Assembly (NCBI GenBank): GCA_964448935.1
Contig: CAYVBE010000023.1
Coordinates: forward strand, 1-32,733
Length of the DNA stretch: 32,733 nt
Direction: 5' to 3'
DNA from: CAYVBE01 sp964448935
GTDB taxonomy: Bacteria > Planctomycetota > Brocadiia > SM23-32
Shown: one piece after another, positions 15,405 to 22,529 of the stretch
Layout of the letters: each line of letters begins with the position of its first letter
Numbering within the stretch: position 1 is the first letter of the stretch
Notes under the pieces: generated by a model
The model's database searches: none
What the model was told of the DNA's origin: nothing
The model's input: the letters and a program-made list of their open reading frames with translations, nothing else
Translations under genes and position numbers: made by a program

Positions 15405-16865
15405 ATGACGTCGAGCAATCGAGTTTTCGAGGATATCTGTCACGAGTGCGCGGCGCTCGTGCCGGATGTGAGCATTGAGGGGGTGCGCGACTTCATCCCG
15501 GGGCTGGACCGCACCGTGCCTGTCGTGTACGGGGGGGAGCGGCGGTATGTCAACCTGGACAACGCCGCCACCACGCCGCCCTTCACCACCGTGGTGGACT
15601 GCCTGGAGCGCTTCTTCCAGTGGTATTCCAGTGTCCATCGCGGCACGGGGTTCAAGTCCCTGCTGTCCACGCAGGTCTACGAGTGTTGCCGCGAGGTGAT
15701 CGGCGAGTTCATCGGAGCCGACCCCTCGCACCACACCCTCATCTTCGTGCAGAACGCCACGCACGCCCTCAACAAGCTGGCCCTGCGCATCTGCCTGCCC
15801 GAGGGGGGGACGGTGCTGACCACCGCCATGGAGCACCATTCCAACCTGCTGCCCTGGCGCAAGCTGCCCTGCAGCACCGTGTATGCGGGTGTCCGGCGCG
15901 AGGACGGCACGCTGGACCTGGAGGACCTGCGCCGGCAGGTGCACCGGCGCCGGGGGGACCTCTGTCTGATCGCCGTCACCGCTGCATCGAACGTGACCGG
16001 CAACATGCCGCCCATCCGCCGCATCGCCCGACTGGCACACCAGAACGGCGCTATGATCGCGGTGGACGCCACTCAGCTTGTGCCCCATCGGTCGTTCCGA
16101 ATGGGCGCGCCGGACGATCCGGAGCGCATTGACTTCGCCGCCTTCAGCGCGCACAAGATGTACGCCCCCTTCGGCTGCGGGGTGCTGGTGGGCCCGCGGT
16201 GTGTTTTCCAGGCGGCCCCGCCCGACACGGTGGGGGGCGGCACGGTGGAGGCCGTGACCCTGGAGGACACTATCTGGGCGGAGCCGCCGGAGCGTGACGA
16301 GGCCGGCACCCCTAACGTGCTGGGCGCCATCGCGCTGGCCACCGCGGTGCGGACGCTACAGTGCGTCGGCATGGATGAACTGGCCGAGCACGAACGCGCG
16401 CTCACGCGCCGGGCTCTGAGACAGTTGCTGGAGATGGAGGACCTGACCCTCTACGGGCTCAAGGATCCGGACCTGGGCGTGGACCGCCTGGGGGTCATCA
16501 CCATGACCACACCGCGGCTCAACCACGGTCAACTGGCCGCCGTGTTGGGGTACGAATGGGGTATCGGCGTGCGGAACGGCTGTTTCTGCGCGCAGCCTTA
16601 CGTGCGCGAACTGCTGGGCGTCTCTGACGAGGAGATGCGGACGATCACGAGCAAACTCTCCGCCGGCGATCACGCGACCGTCCCCGGCCTGGTGCGGATG
16701 AGCCTGGGATGCTACAACAGCGAGGAAGAGGTGGACTACCTGGTCGAAGCGTTGCGGAGCATCCTCACGCACGGACCGCAGGCCACGTATCGGCTCGATC
16801 CGGACCATATGGACTACGTGCCCGAGTCTCCGCCCTTCGACCTGTGCGCCTACTCCCCCTTCTGA
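15405..16865 (+). CDS. PLP-dependent class V aminotransferase, SufS/CsdA-like cysteine desulfurase
   Basis: About 486 residues. The fold signature begins at YVNLDNAATTPP. The PLP-binding lysine is K251 in FSAHKMYAPFG, and the equivalent of the catalytic cysteine is C395 in RNGCFCAQP, matching the RxGxxCAQP of group II cysteine desulfurases. Such enzymes take sulfur from cysteine for Fe-S cluster building, and both neighbours are iron-sulfur enzymes, so cluster supply or direct sulfur donation is a reasonable inference. It is longer than SufS (about 400 residues). An N-terminal extension of about 45 residues contains CHEC (ICHECAALVPD) resembling the first knuckle of the adjacent radical SAM protein (LCHKCRSRVPAD), and the C-terminus is extended too. 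ATG 15405 is chosen; AGGA lies ten bases upstream. GTG 15396 is possible. No SufE or SufBCD genes are present. Confidence 0.87.
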   Translation: MTSSNRVFEDICHECAALVPDVSIEGVRDFIPGLDRTVPVVYGGERRYVNLDNAATTPPFTTVVDCLERFFQWYSSVHRGTGFKSLLSTQVYECCREVIGEFIGADPSHHTLIFVQNATHALNKLALRICLPEGGTVLTTAMEHHSNLLPWRKLPCSTVYAGVRREDGTLDLEDLRRQVHRRRGDLCLIAVTAASNVTGNMPPIRRIARLAHQNGAMIAVDATQLVPHRSFRMGAPDDPERIDFAAFSAHKMYAPFGCGVLVGPRCVFQAAPPDTVGGGTVEAVTLEDTIWAEPPERDEAGTPNVLGAIALATAVRTLQCVGMDELAEHERALTRRALRQLLEMEDLTLYGLKDPDLGVDRLGVITMTTPRLNHGQLAAVLGYEWGIGVRNGCFCAQPYVRELLGVSDEEMRTITSKLSAGDHATVPGLVRMSLGCYNSEEEVDYLVEALRSILTHGPQATYRLDPDHMDYVPESPPFDLCAYSPF

Positions 16866-16887
16866 CCCGGGAAATCCGGAGCATCCG

Positions 16888-17100
16888 ATGATCAAACGTC
16901 TCATCCTCGGCGCGGCACTCGGCGCGGCGGTGGGTATAGTGCTGCACCTGCTTCTGCGCGAACCCCTCGGCGGGGCATGCCTCATCCTCTGCCGGCCGGA
17001 GCGCGCGGCCATCGCCGGGGCGATTCTCGGTGCCGTTGCGGCCGCCGTCCCGGGCAAGGAAAAGGCCGAGGCGCAGGAGTCCGACGAAGAGGCTTCCTGA
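16888..17100 (+). CDS. Small two-helix membrane protein
   Basis: 70 residues. Two hydrophobic, glycine/alanine-rich helices are visible: LILGAALGAAVGIVLHLLL, and AAIAGAILGAVAAAV preceded by the cysteine-bearing loop GGACLILCRPER. A charged acidic tail (KEKAEAQESDEEAS) ends the protein. The layout of helix, short loop with CxxxC and second helix resembles small proteins such as those grouped in DUF6132, but I cannot confirm membership. It lies 22 bases after the PLP-enzyme gene and is the last gene of the operon. It could anchor or partner the soluble enzymes at the membrane; this is an inference from context only. Confidence 0.75.
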   Translation: MIKRLILGAALGAAVGIVLHLLLREPLGGACLILCRPERAAIAGAILGAVAAAVPGKEKAEAQESDEEAS

Positions 17101-17114
17101 CCCCCTCAGGAGCC
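17091..17114. terminator. Hairpin containing both stop codons of a convergent gene pair
   Basis: TCCTGA (17095-17100) and TCAGGA (17106-17111) are exact complements around a CCCCC loop. The stem extends by GGC (17091-17093) and GCC (17112-17114) past a single bulged T. The TGA of the small membrane protein lies in the left arm, and the TGA of the second radical SAM gene (TCA on the plus strand) lies in the right arm. It has no T-run but is well placed to stop transcription from both sides. Confidence 0.55.
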
Positions 17115-18662
17115 GGTTGCCGTCTCCGCCGGCTGCTCTTGCTGCGCGTAGAATTCCGCCACCCGTCGCATCACGGGCACCTTGTGCAGCCCCCAGGCAC
17201 ACGTGGGCACCCAGCCGACCTGATCTTCCGCGGGGTCGTAATACACGAACGCGTTCGGACACCGCTCCAGCCGCTCGGTCTCCAATGTCGCGTTGTCCTC
17301 GAACGGCAGCACAATGATCTGCAGTACGCCCTGCCACGTTGTGTGTCGCTTCAGGACCTTGCGGGAACTTTTCCCGAACGCCAGGCCCAGCAGGGTGGCC
17401 AGCAAATGCCATAGCTTGGCCACGCCGCGGCCCTTCAACAGGTATGGCAGGCGCACGTGCTTCCGCACCGCGGCGCCCATCTTCAGCATCGCCCGCAGGC
17501 GAAGCCAGGCCCCATCCAGTCCCAGCCGCTTCAGGATTCGTCCGGTTATGCTCTTCTCTATCCGCTGCTCCAGTCGCTCCAGGCGAACGTCGGCGTCTAT
17601 CAGGGAATCCACAAGATCGGGCAGCGAGCCGCGCAGGTAGCGGTTGAGTGGCACATACTCTTCGCCGTTCGAGACCAGCACGTAGAGGCTCTCGCAGTTG
17701 CAGTGCGCGCCGGCGAACGGGGGCGGTTTCGAGCCCGGGCACCGGAGCACGGCTTTCAAGTTGCCGAATATCCCGGCCGGCACGAAGTCAATCCGCTCCT
17801 GCGGGAAGCAGTCGTTCAGCATGATCTCCAGGTCTTCATTGGTTATCCGCTCCGGCTTGACGTCCAGCTCCTCCTGCGACCATGTCTCCGCCAGCGGCAG
17901 GAAGTAGATGCCGCGCACGAAATCCCACCTGTCGTGGCACGCCTCCAGCAGGTTGGGCAGTTCGTCGTCGTTGAAACCGCGGGCCACGCAGGTCATCAGG
18001 GCCACCTTGCGGGCGCCCAGGCGCTTCAGGTTGTCCAGGGCCTCCAGCTTCAGGTCCAGATGCTTTTCGTTGCCCCGCAGGACCCGATAGGTCTCGCGGT
18101 TCCAGCAGTCGAAGGCAATCAGTATCGTCGCCCCGGAGTCCACCAGCTTGCGGCAGTAGTCCTCGTTCGCCAGCTTCAGCCCGTTGGTCACCACGCGGGT
18201 GGCCAGCCCGTGTGACTGTGCCAGCGATATGATATCGAACAGGTCAGTCCGCACCGTCGGCTCGCCCCCGAAGAGCTGCACGGCCGGTTTTGGATCGAAT
18301 TCCGCGAACTCCGCCAGTATCCGCTCGAAATACTCCATCGGCGGCTCGAACAGGAACCCCATGCTGGGGGTGTTGTTGATGCAGATGGGGCAGTTTGAGT
18401 TGCAGCGGTTCGTGATGTCCATGAACACGAAGCTGGGCTGGTTCTTCCGCCCGCAATCCAGGCAGTTCAGCCCGCACCCGGTCGGCTCCTCCGCGCCCCG
18501 GTCCAGCCTCCGCTTGGTGTTATATCGCTCCGCATCGTTGGATATCAACGTTTCGGTCCGCCCGCAATCGGGGCAGAGCTTTACCAGGAAAACCTGGTTC
18601 TCGCGTTCCTCGCGCTCGGCAGTTACGAGGTTGCCACAGTTTTCACAGAATCCACGGTTCAT
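17106..18662 (-). CDS. Radical SAM protein with two CX3CX2C motifs, MJ0619/Tes-like (paralog 2)
   Basis: 518 residues, the same layout as the protein at 13858: knuckles C6/C9 and C30/C33, a first CX3CX2C (C63, C67, C70), the canonical cluster C87/C91/C94 in DITNRCNSNCPIC, QLFGGEPTVR, then GAHCNCES and the C-terminal pair C468/C488, again 20 residues apart. Over 98 aligned residues around the cluster I count 67 identities with paralog 1. The distal half differs more and is slightly longer, so the two probably act on different substrates or different steps. The ATG at 18662 is preceded by AAAGG with seven-base spacing. The gene has its own promoter and points towards the operon that holds paralog 1, ending five bases from it. 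The role is inferred as for paralog 1. Confidence 0.88.
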   Translation of the reverse strand: MNRGFCENCGNLVTAEREERENQVFLVKLCPDCGRTETLISNDAERYNTKRRLDRGAEEPTGCGLNCLDCGRKNQPSFVFMDITNRCNSNCPICINNTPSMGFLFEPPMEYFERILAEFAEFDPKPAVQLFGGEPTVRTDLFDIISLAQSHGLATRVVTNGLKLANEDYCRKLVDSGATILIAFDCWNRETYRVLRGNEKHLDLKLEALDNLKRLGARKVALMTCVARGFNDDELPNLLEACHDRWDFVRGIYFLPLAETWSQEELDVKPERITNEDLEIMLNDCFPQERIDFVPAGIFGNLKAVLRCPGSKPPPFAGAHCNCESLYVLVSNGEEYVPLNRYLRGSLPDLVDSLIDADVRLERLEQRIEKSITGRILKRLGLDGAWLRLRAMLKMGAAVRKHVRLPYLLKGRGVAKLWHLLATLLGLAFGKSSRKVLKRHTTWQGVLQIIVLPFEDNATLETERLERCPNAFVYYDPAEDQVGWVPTCAWGLHKVPVMRRVAEFYAQQEQPAETATGS

Positions 18663-18742
18663 GACACAGCCTTTCCCGCCCTCCGGACCCAGGGGGCGGT
18701 GGTCTTCGATCTTTGATGTTCTCTCCCATCCTACCTGACGGG

Positions 18743-18772
18743 ATTATACGTCCGTTATACGGCCCGCGTCAA
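18743..18772 (-). promoter_or_regulatory. Sigma-70-type promoter of the second radical SAM gene
   Basis: On the minus strand TTGACG (18772-18767), an 18-bp spacer and a perfect TATAAT (18748-18743). The leader to the ATG at 18662 would be about 75 bases. Confidence 0.7.
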
Positions 18773-18796
18773 TGCGTAAAGACCTTTGGCGTTAGG

Positions 18797-18825
18797 TTGG
18801 CACGGAGGGCCGGGGAGTTTATGAT
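18797..18825 (+). promoter_or_regulatory. Sigma-70-type promoter of the GH30 operon
   Basis: TTGGCA (18797-18802), 17-bp spacer, TATGAT (18820-18825); five of six bases match in each box. It diverges from the radical SAM promoter 24 bases away and leaves a leader of about 64 bases before the ATG at 18896. Confidence 0.7.
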
Positions 18826-18895
18826 GAGGGGCAGGGGTGGACGAGGATTGTGAACGAGTCCGCTCGATGATCGGCGATAATCGGAGAGGCCTGGC

Positions 18896-21800
18896 ATGAT
18901 CTGTGGCAAGGTGACGAAGGCGCATGTGCTGGTGCTGACGATCTTTCTGGCGGCGACGGCGGGGCTGACGGCCGCTGCGGCGGAGAAGGGCTTTGAAGAG
19001 GACTTCACGGGCGAGCCCCTGGGCTGGGCCCGGCAGGACGCCTATCAGTGGACCCAGCAGGACGGCGTGTTCACGTTGGCAGTGGACAAGCAGACGAAGT
19101 GGGCCGGGCAGTTCCTGGACCTGGGGCAGAACTACGACCTGAGCGCGAATCCCTACGTCAACCTCCGCGTGCGCACTGACACGCCCTGCCTCCTTCACGT
19201 CTATCTGCGCGACGGCGAGAACGTCACGCTCACCGAGCGGAGACTGCGCGTGACCGAGGGCTGGGTGGACATCTTCTACGACTACAGCGACCCCGGCAAG
19301 CTGGACCTCTCGAAGGTCAACTCCATGATCTTCGCCGTCAACGGCGCCGCCAACTCATGGTCCGGCACACTGCAGTTCGACCGGTTGCGCGTCGGCGACG
19401 AGGCGAAAAAACTGGCCTCGATCGAGGGCATGGGACCGCAGATACGCTACCGCGACACCGGCCCGCACACCCTGCTGGTGACCGGCCTGGAGGGTGCCGC
19501 GCGCGTGGAGGTCTCCGGGGCGCAGAACCTGATCCGCAACGCAAAGGTCGGCCCCGTCCGGGACGGGCGGGCGGAACTCACCTACGAGTGCGCCCCCGGG
19601 GCGACCGGCGAGGGGCGGGTGATCCTGACGGCGGTCGGCGCCGCCGACTACGCGGACAACGCCATCTGGTTTCCCCTGACCGCCGAGGACGACTTGCCGC
19701 CGACCGTGGACGGTGTGGACGACCAGACGGTGCAGGTCGGCCGCCAGGAGCGCATCGAGCTGCAGGGCATCAGCGATGGCAACGTGGCCGCCGAGCAGCC
19801 CATCGAGTTCTCCGTCTCCAGTTCCGACGCGGACGTCGTGCCCGCCGACGCCATCGAGGTGCACCACGCCCCGGGCAGCCCTCACGCCACCCTCTCGCTG
19901 ACCGCCGGGGGCGCGGGGACCGCGCAGGTGACGGTAGCCCTGGACGATGGCGGCGTCGGCCGAAAGGCCACCGAGGCGACTTTCCACGTGCAGGCCGTGC
20001 CCGAGTGGAACAACCCGCCCACGATTGCCCCCGTCGAGGCAATGACGGTCTACAACGACGCCGGACGGCAGGAGGTTGTACTGAGCGGGATTGACGATGG
20101 CGACGCGGGCAAGCAGCAGATGACTATCACGGCGGAGAGTTCGGATGAAGACGTGATCCCCAATCCCGTCCGGGTGGAATACGACGGCGGTGAGACGGCG
20201 ACGCTGGTGCTCAGGCCGGCTGAAGATAACGTGGGGACCGCGACCATCACCGTCGCAGTCCGTGATGATGGCGGTACGAGGCGCAACAACGGCGATCAGC
20301 AGACACAGATGTCCTTCGAAGTGACCACGCGCGTGCGCCCGATGGAGGCATACCGGGACACATTCGAGGACTGGGAAGAGAGCGCCGAGCGCTGGCGCCC
20401 CGAGGACGCCATCTCGGTCTCGCACCAGACCGTGAGCGGGCAGGACGTCACGCGCATCGAGGCGAACCGCAAGATCACCTTCGGCGGGCTGTGGTACGAG
20501 CTTCCCGACCTGGACCTCTCCGAATATCCCTACGTCACCGTGGACGTGAAGCCGGAGGACGAGCTGGAGTTCAACCTGTTCCTCTACGATGGCAATGAGG
20601 CACGCAACAGCGGCGCCAATCAGAAGACTAAAGTCCCCGCCGGGAAGTGGACCACCGTCACCTTCGACTTCACCGGCGAGGGTCAGATGGAGACCAACAA
20701 GGGCAAGCCCATCCGGGCCGACTGGATAACGCAGGCGCTGTTCAACTTCCACCCCAAACTCGACTGGCCTTTCAACCGCTACAGCGGCACGCTTCACTTC
20801 CGCAACCTGCGGTTCGGCAAGGCCGCCGACGTGCCGGAGCGCAAGCCGGTCTGCACCGTGGATGCGGTCCCGGACCAGGTGCACCTGCAGGATGCCGGGG
20901 GGCAGCGTGTGGCCCTTACCGGTATCGGGGACGGCGATGTTGGCCTGGCGCGGGTCAGCGCCGAGGCCAGTGATTCCTCCGTGATCTCCGGTCTCAAAGT
21001 CGGGGGCGTCGAGGACGGGACCGCTCTGCTCTCCTATGATGTGGGCGGCGAAACGGGGACGGCTGCGGTGACCGTGCGCGTTACGGCAGACGGCTCGGAG
21101 ACGACCCGGTCCACGTTCGAGGTGGCGGTGCTCGACGACGATTCTTCGGCCGCCTGTGAGGTGACCGTGGATTGCTCGGAGAAGCATCAGGTCATCCACG
21201 GGTTCGGCACGTTCAGCAATGACGTCGCGCCCGAGATATACGCCGGCGAACTCGGCGCTTCCGCCATGCGCGTCGGCCTCATCGGCAACCAGATCGAGCC
21301 CGCCAATGACAACAGTGACGTGGAAGTCCTCTACCGCGGCGCGCTCAACTACGACGCGTTCGACTTCGCGCACTACCGCGCTCTGCACGAGGCAGGGGTG
21401 GAGACGTTCATCCTCACCTCGTGGTCGCCGCCGGCCTGGATGAAGCCCAACCGGAGCCTGAACTACCAGCAGGGCGGGTTCGAGGGCGACACCGACAACA
21501 CGCTGAACCGTCTCCACTACTACTGCTACGATGAATTTGTCGAGAGCATGCTGGCGGCGATCCACATGTTCCGCGAGGAGGCGGGCATAGAGCTGGCGGG
21601 CATCGGCCTGCAGAATGAGCCGGCCTTTCACGAGCCCTATCCCTCGGCCATCCTCGACCCGGAGCACTTCGTCGAGCTCATCAAGGTGGCCGGCCGGCGG
21701 TTCGAGCAGGAGGGCATCGAGATGCCGCTCTTCATGCCGGAGCAGGTTTTCTCGCAGACGCGTTCGATGAACCAGTATATAGACGCGCTGAACGCCGACC

Positions 21801-22411
21801 CCGCGGCCGAGAAGTACTGCGACATCATCGGCACGCACGGCTACGACGCGAAGGGCGTGGGCGAGGCGCGGCCGGACTTCAGCGCCTGGAAGGCCATGTG
21901 GAACCGCGCCCAGCAGGGCAGCGTGCCCAAGGAGATGTGGATGACCGAGACCTTCCCGGTCTTCCGTGGGTGGAACTCGGCCTTCCGCTACGCCCTCTAC
22001 CTCTACGGATCGCTGGAGCACGGCAACATCGGGCTCTGGACGTCCTGGAGCATCGAGAGTCAGCTCCTGACCCGCGGGAAGCCGAACGCATCGCTCTACA
22101 CCTGCAGCCAGTACTACCGCTATATTCGCCCCGGCGCGCGGCGGGTCACGAGCGCCAGTTCGGACGGGCAGGTGCTGGCCACCAGCTACGTGAACGACGC
22201 GGGGCACGGCGGCGGACTGGTGACGGTGCTGATCAACAACGGCGACTCGGCAAAGGCCGTGCGGCTCTCCGTCCGGGGCGGCCCCCGGCACCGGCGCCTC
22301 GTGGTGACCTCAACGGATCCGGTGCGTCGCCACGAAGAGCGGGGCACAGTGAACGCTGACGCCCTCATCCTGCTGCCGGCCGAAAGCGTGACCAGCCTGG
22401 TGGGAGAATGA
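18896..22411 (+). CDS. Exported multidomain GH30-family glycoside hydrolase
   Basis: 1,171 residues with a signal peptide (VLVLTIFLAATAGLTAAAA). The modules run as follows. A carbohydrate-binding-like beta-sandwich spans about 30-175 (FEEDFTGEPLGWARQD to LQFDRLRVG). Two Ig/cadherin-like repeats follow, beginning PPTVDGVDDQTVQVG and PPTIAPVEAMTVYND. A second copy of the binding module begins YRDTFEDWEESAERW, and a third Ig-like repeat begins CTVDAVPDQVHLQD. The GH30-type catalytic domain starts near residue 755 (HQVIHGFGTFSNDVAPE). The acid/base is E908 in GLQNEPAF and the nucleophile is E1018 in WMTETFP, each at the expected strand end, with SWSPPAWMK also typical. GH30 includes xylanases, glucanases, glucosylceramidases and fucosidases; the specificity is not evident. 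GAGAGG lies six bases before the ATG. Confidence 0.9.
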   Translation: MICGKVTKAHVLVLTIFLAATAGLTAAAAEKGFEEDFTGEPLGWARQDAYQWTQQDGVFTLAVDKQTKWAGQFLDLGQNYDLSANPYVNLRVRTDTPCLLHVYLRDGENVTLTERRLRVTEGWVDIFYDYSDPGKLDLSKVNSMIFAVNGAANSWSGTLQFDRLRVGDEAKKLASIEGMGPQIRYRDTGPHTLLVTGLEGAARVEVSGAQNLIRNAKVGPVRDGRAELTYECAPGATGEGRVILTAVGAADYADNAIWFPLTAEDDLPPTVDGVDDQTVQVGRQERIELQGISDGNVAAEQPIEFSVSSSDADVVPADAIEVHHAPGSPHATLSLTAGGAGTAQVTVALDDGGVGRKATEATFHVQAVPEWNNPPTIAPVEAMTVYNDAGRQEVVLSGIDDGDAGKQQMTITAESSDEDVIPNPVRVEYDGGETATLVLRPAEDNVGTATITVAVRDDGGTRRNNGDQQTQMSFEVTTRVRPMEAYRDTFEDWEESAERWRPEDAISVSHQTVSGQDVTRIEANRKITFGGLWYELPDLDLSEYPYVTVDVKPEDELEFNLFLYDGNEARNSGANQKTKVPAGKWTTVTFDFTGEGQMETNKGKPIRADWITQALFNFHPKLDWPFNRYSGTLHFRNLRFGKAADVPERKPVCTVDAVPDQVHLQDAGGQRVALTGIGDGDVGLARVSAEASDSSVISGLKVGGVEDGTALLSYDVGGETGTAAVTVRVTADGSETTRSTFEVAVLDDDSSAACEVTVDCSEKHQVIHGFGTFSNDVAPEIYAGELGASAMRVGLIGNQIEPANDNSDVEVLYRGALNYDAFDFAHYRALHEAGVETFILTSWSPPAWMKPNRSLNYQQGGFEGDTDNTLNRLHYYCYDEFVESMLAAIHMFREEAGIELAGIGLQNEPAFHEPYPSAILDPEHFVELIKVAGRRFEQEGIEMPLFMPEQVFSQTRSMNQYIDALNADPAAEKYCDIIGTHGYDAKGVGEARPDFSAWKAMWNRAQQGSVPKEMWMTETFPVFRGWNSAFRYALYLYGSLEHGNIGLWTSWSIESQLLTRGKPNASLYTCSQYYRYIRPGARRVTSASSDGQVLATSYVNDAGHGGGLVTVLINNGDSAKAVRLSVRGGPRHRRLVVTSTDPVRRHEERGTVNADALILLPAESVTSLVGE

Positions 22412-22529
22412 TGGCCGTGTCCTGGTCTGGCCCTCTCGGGAACAGGGAGGATATGCAGATTACGCAGATGGGAATGGAGCAGTGCACAATCGAGGCGTTT
22501 TCGCCGTGAACCTTGCGGAGTGAAAACCG
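22412..22529 (+). other. Spacer between the GH30 and GH2-like genes
   Basis: 118 bases without a gene. It holds a short near-repeat (GCAGATTACGCAGAT at 22455-22469) and the weakly spaced ribosome site GGAG before the ATG at 22530. No promoter or T-tailed hairpin was found, so readthrough from the GH30 gene is likely. Confidence 0.4.

Noticed and set aside
19355..22291. Very long open frame on the minus strand opposite the GH30 gene (also 28928-31765, 13231-15204, 3634-5385, 7349-8512).
   Set aside because: These mirror genes with strong G/C third-position bias, which keeps the antisense frame open. The translations are low-complexity (H/R/V/G/L-rich), show no domain signature and have no ribosome site.
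22455..22469. Short GCAGAT-TACGCAGAT repeat before the GH2-like gene.
   Set aside because: Only two units in one place; too short to call a repeat array or CRISPR.
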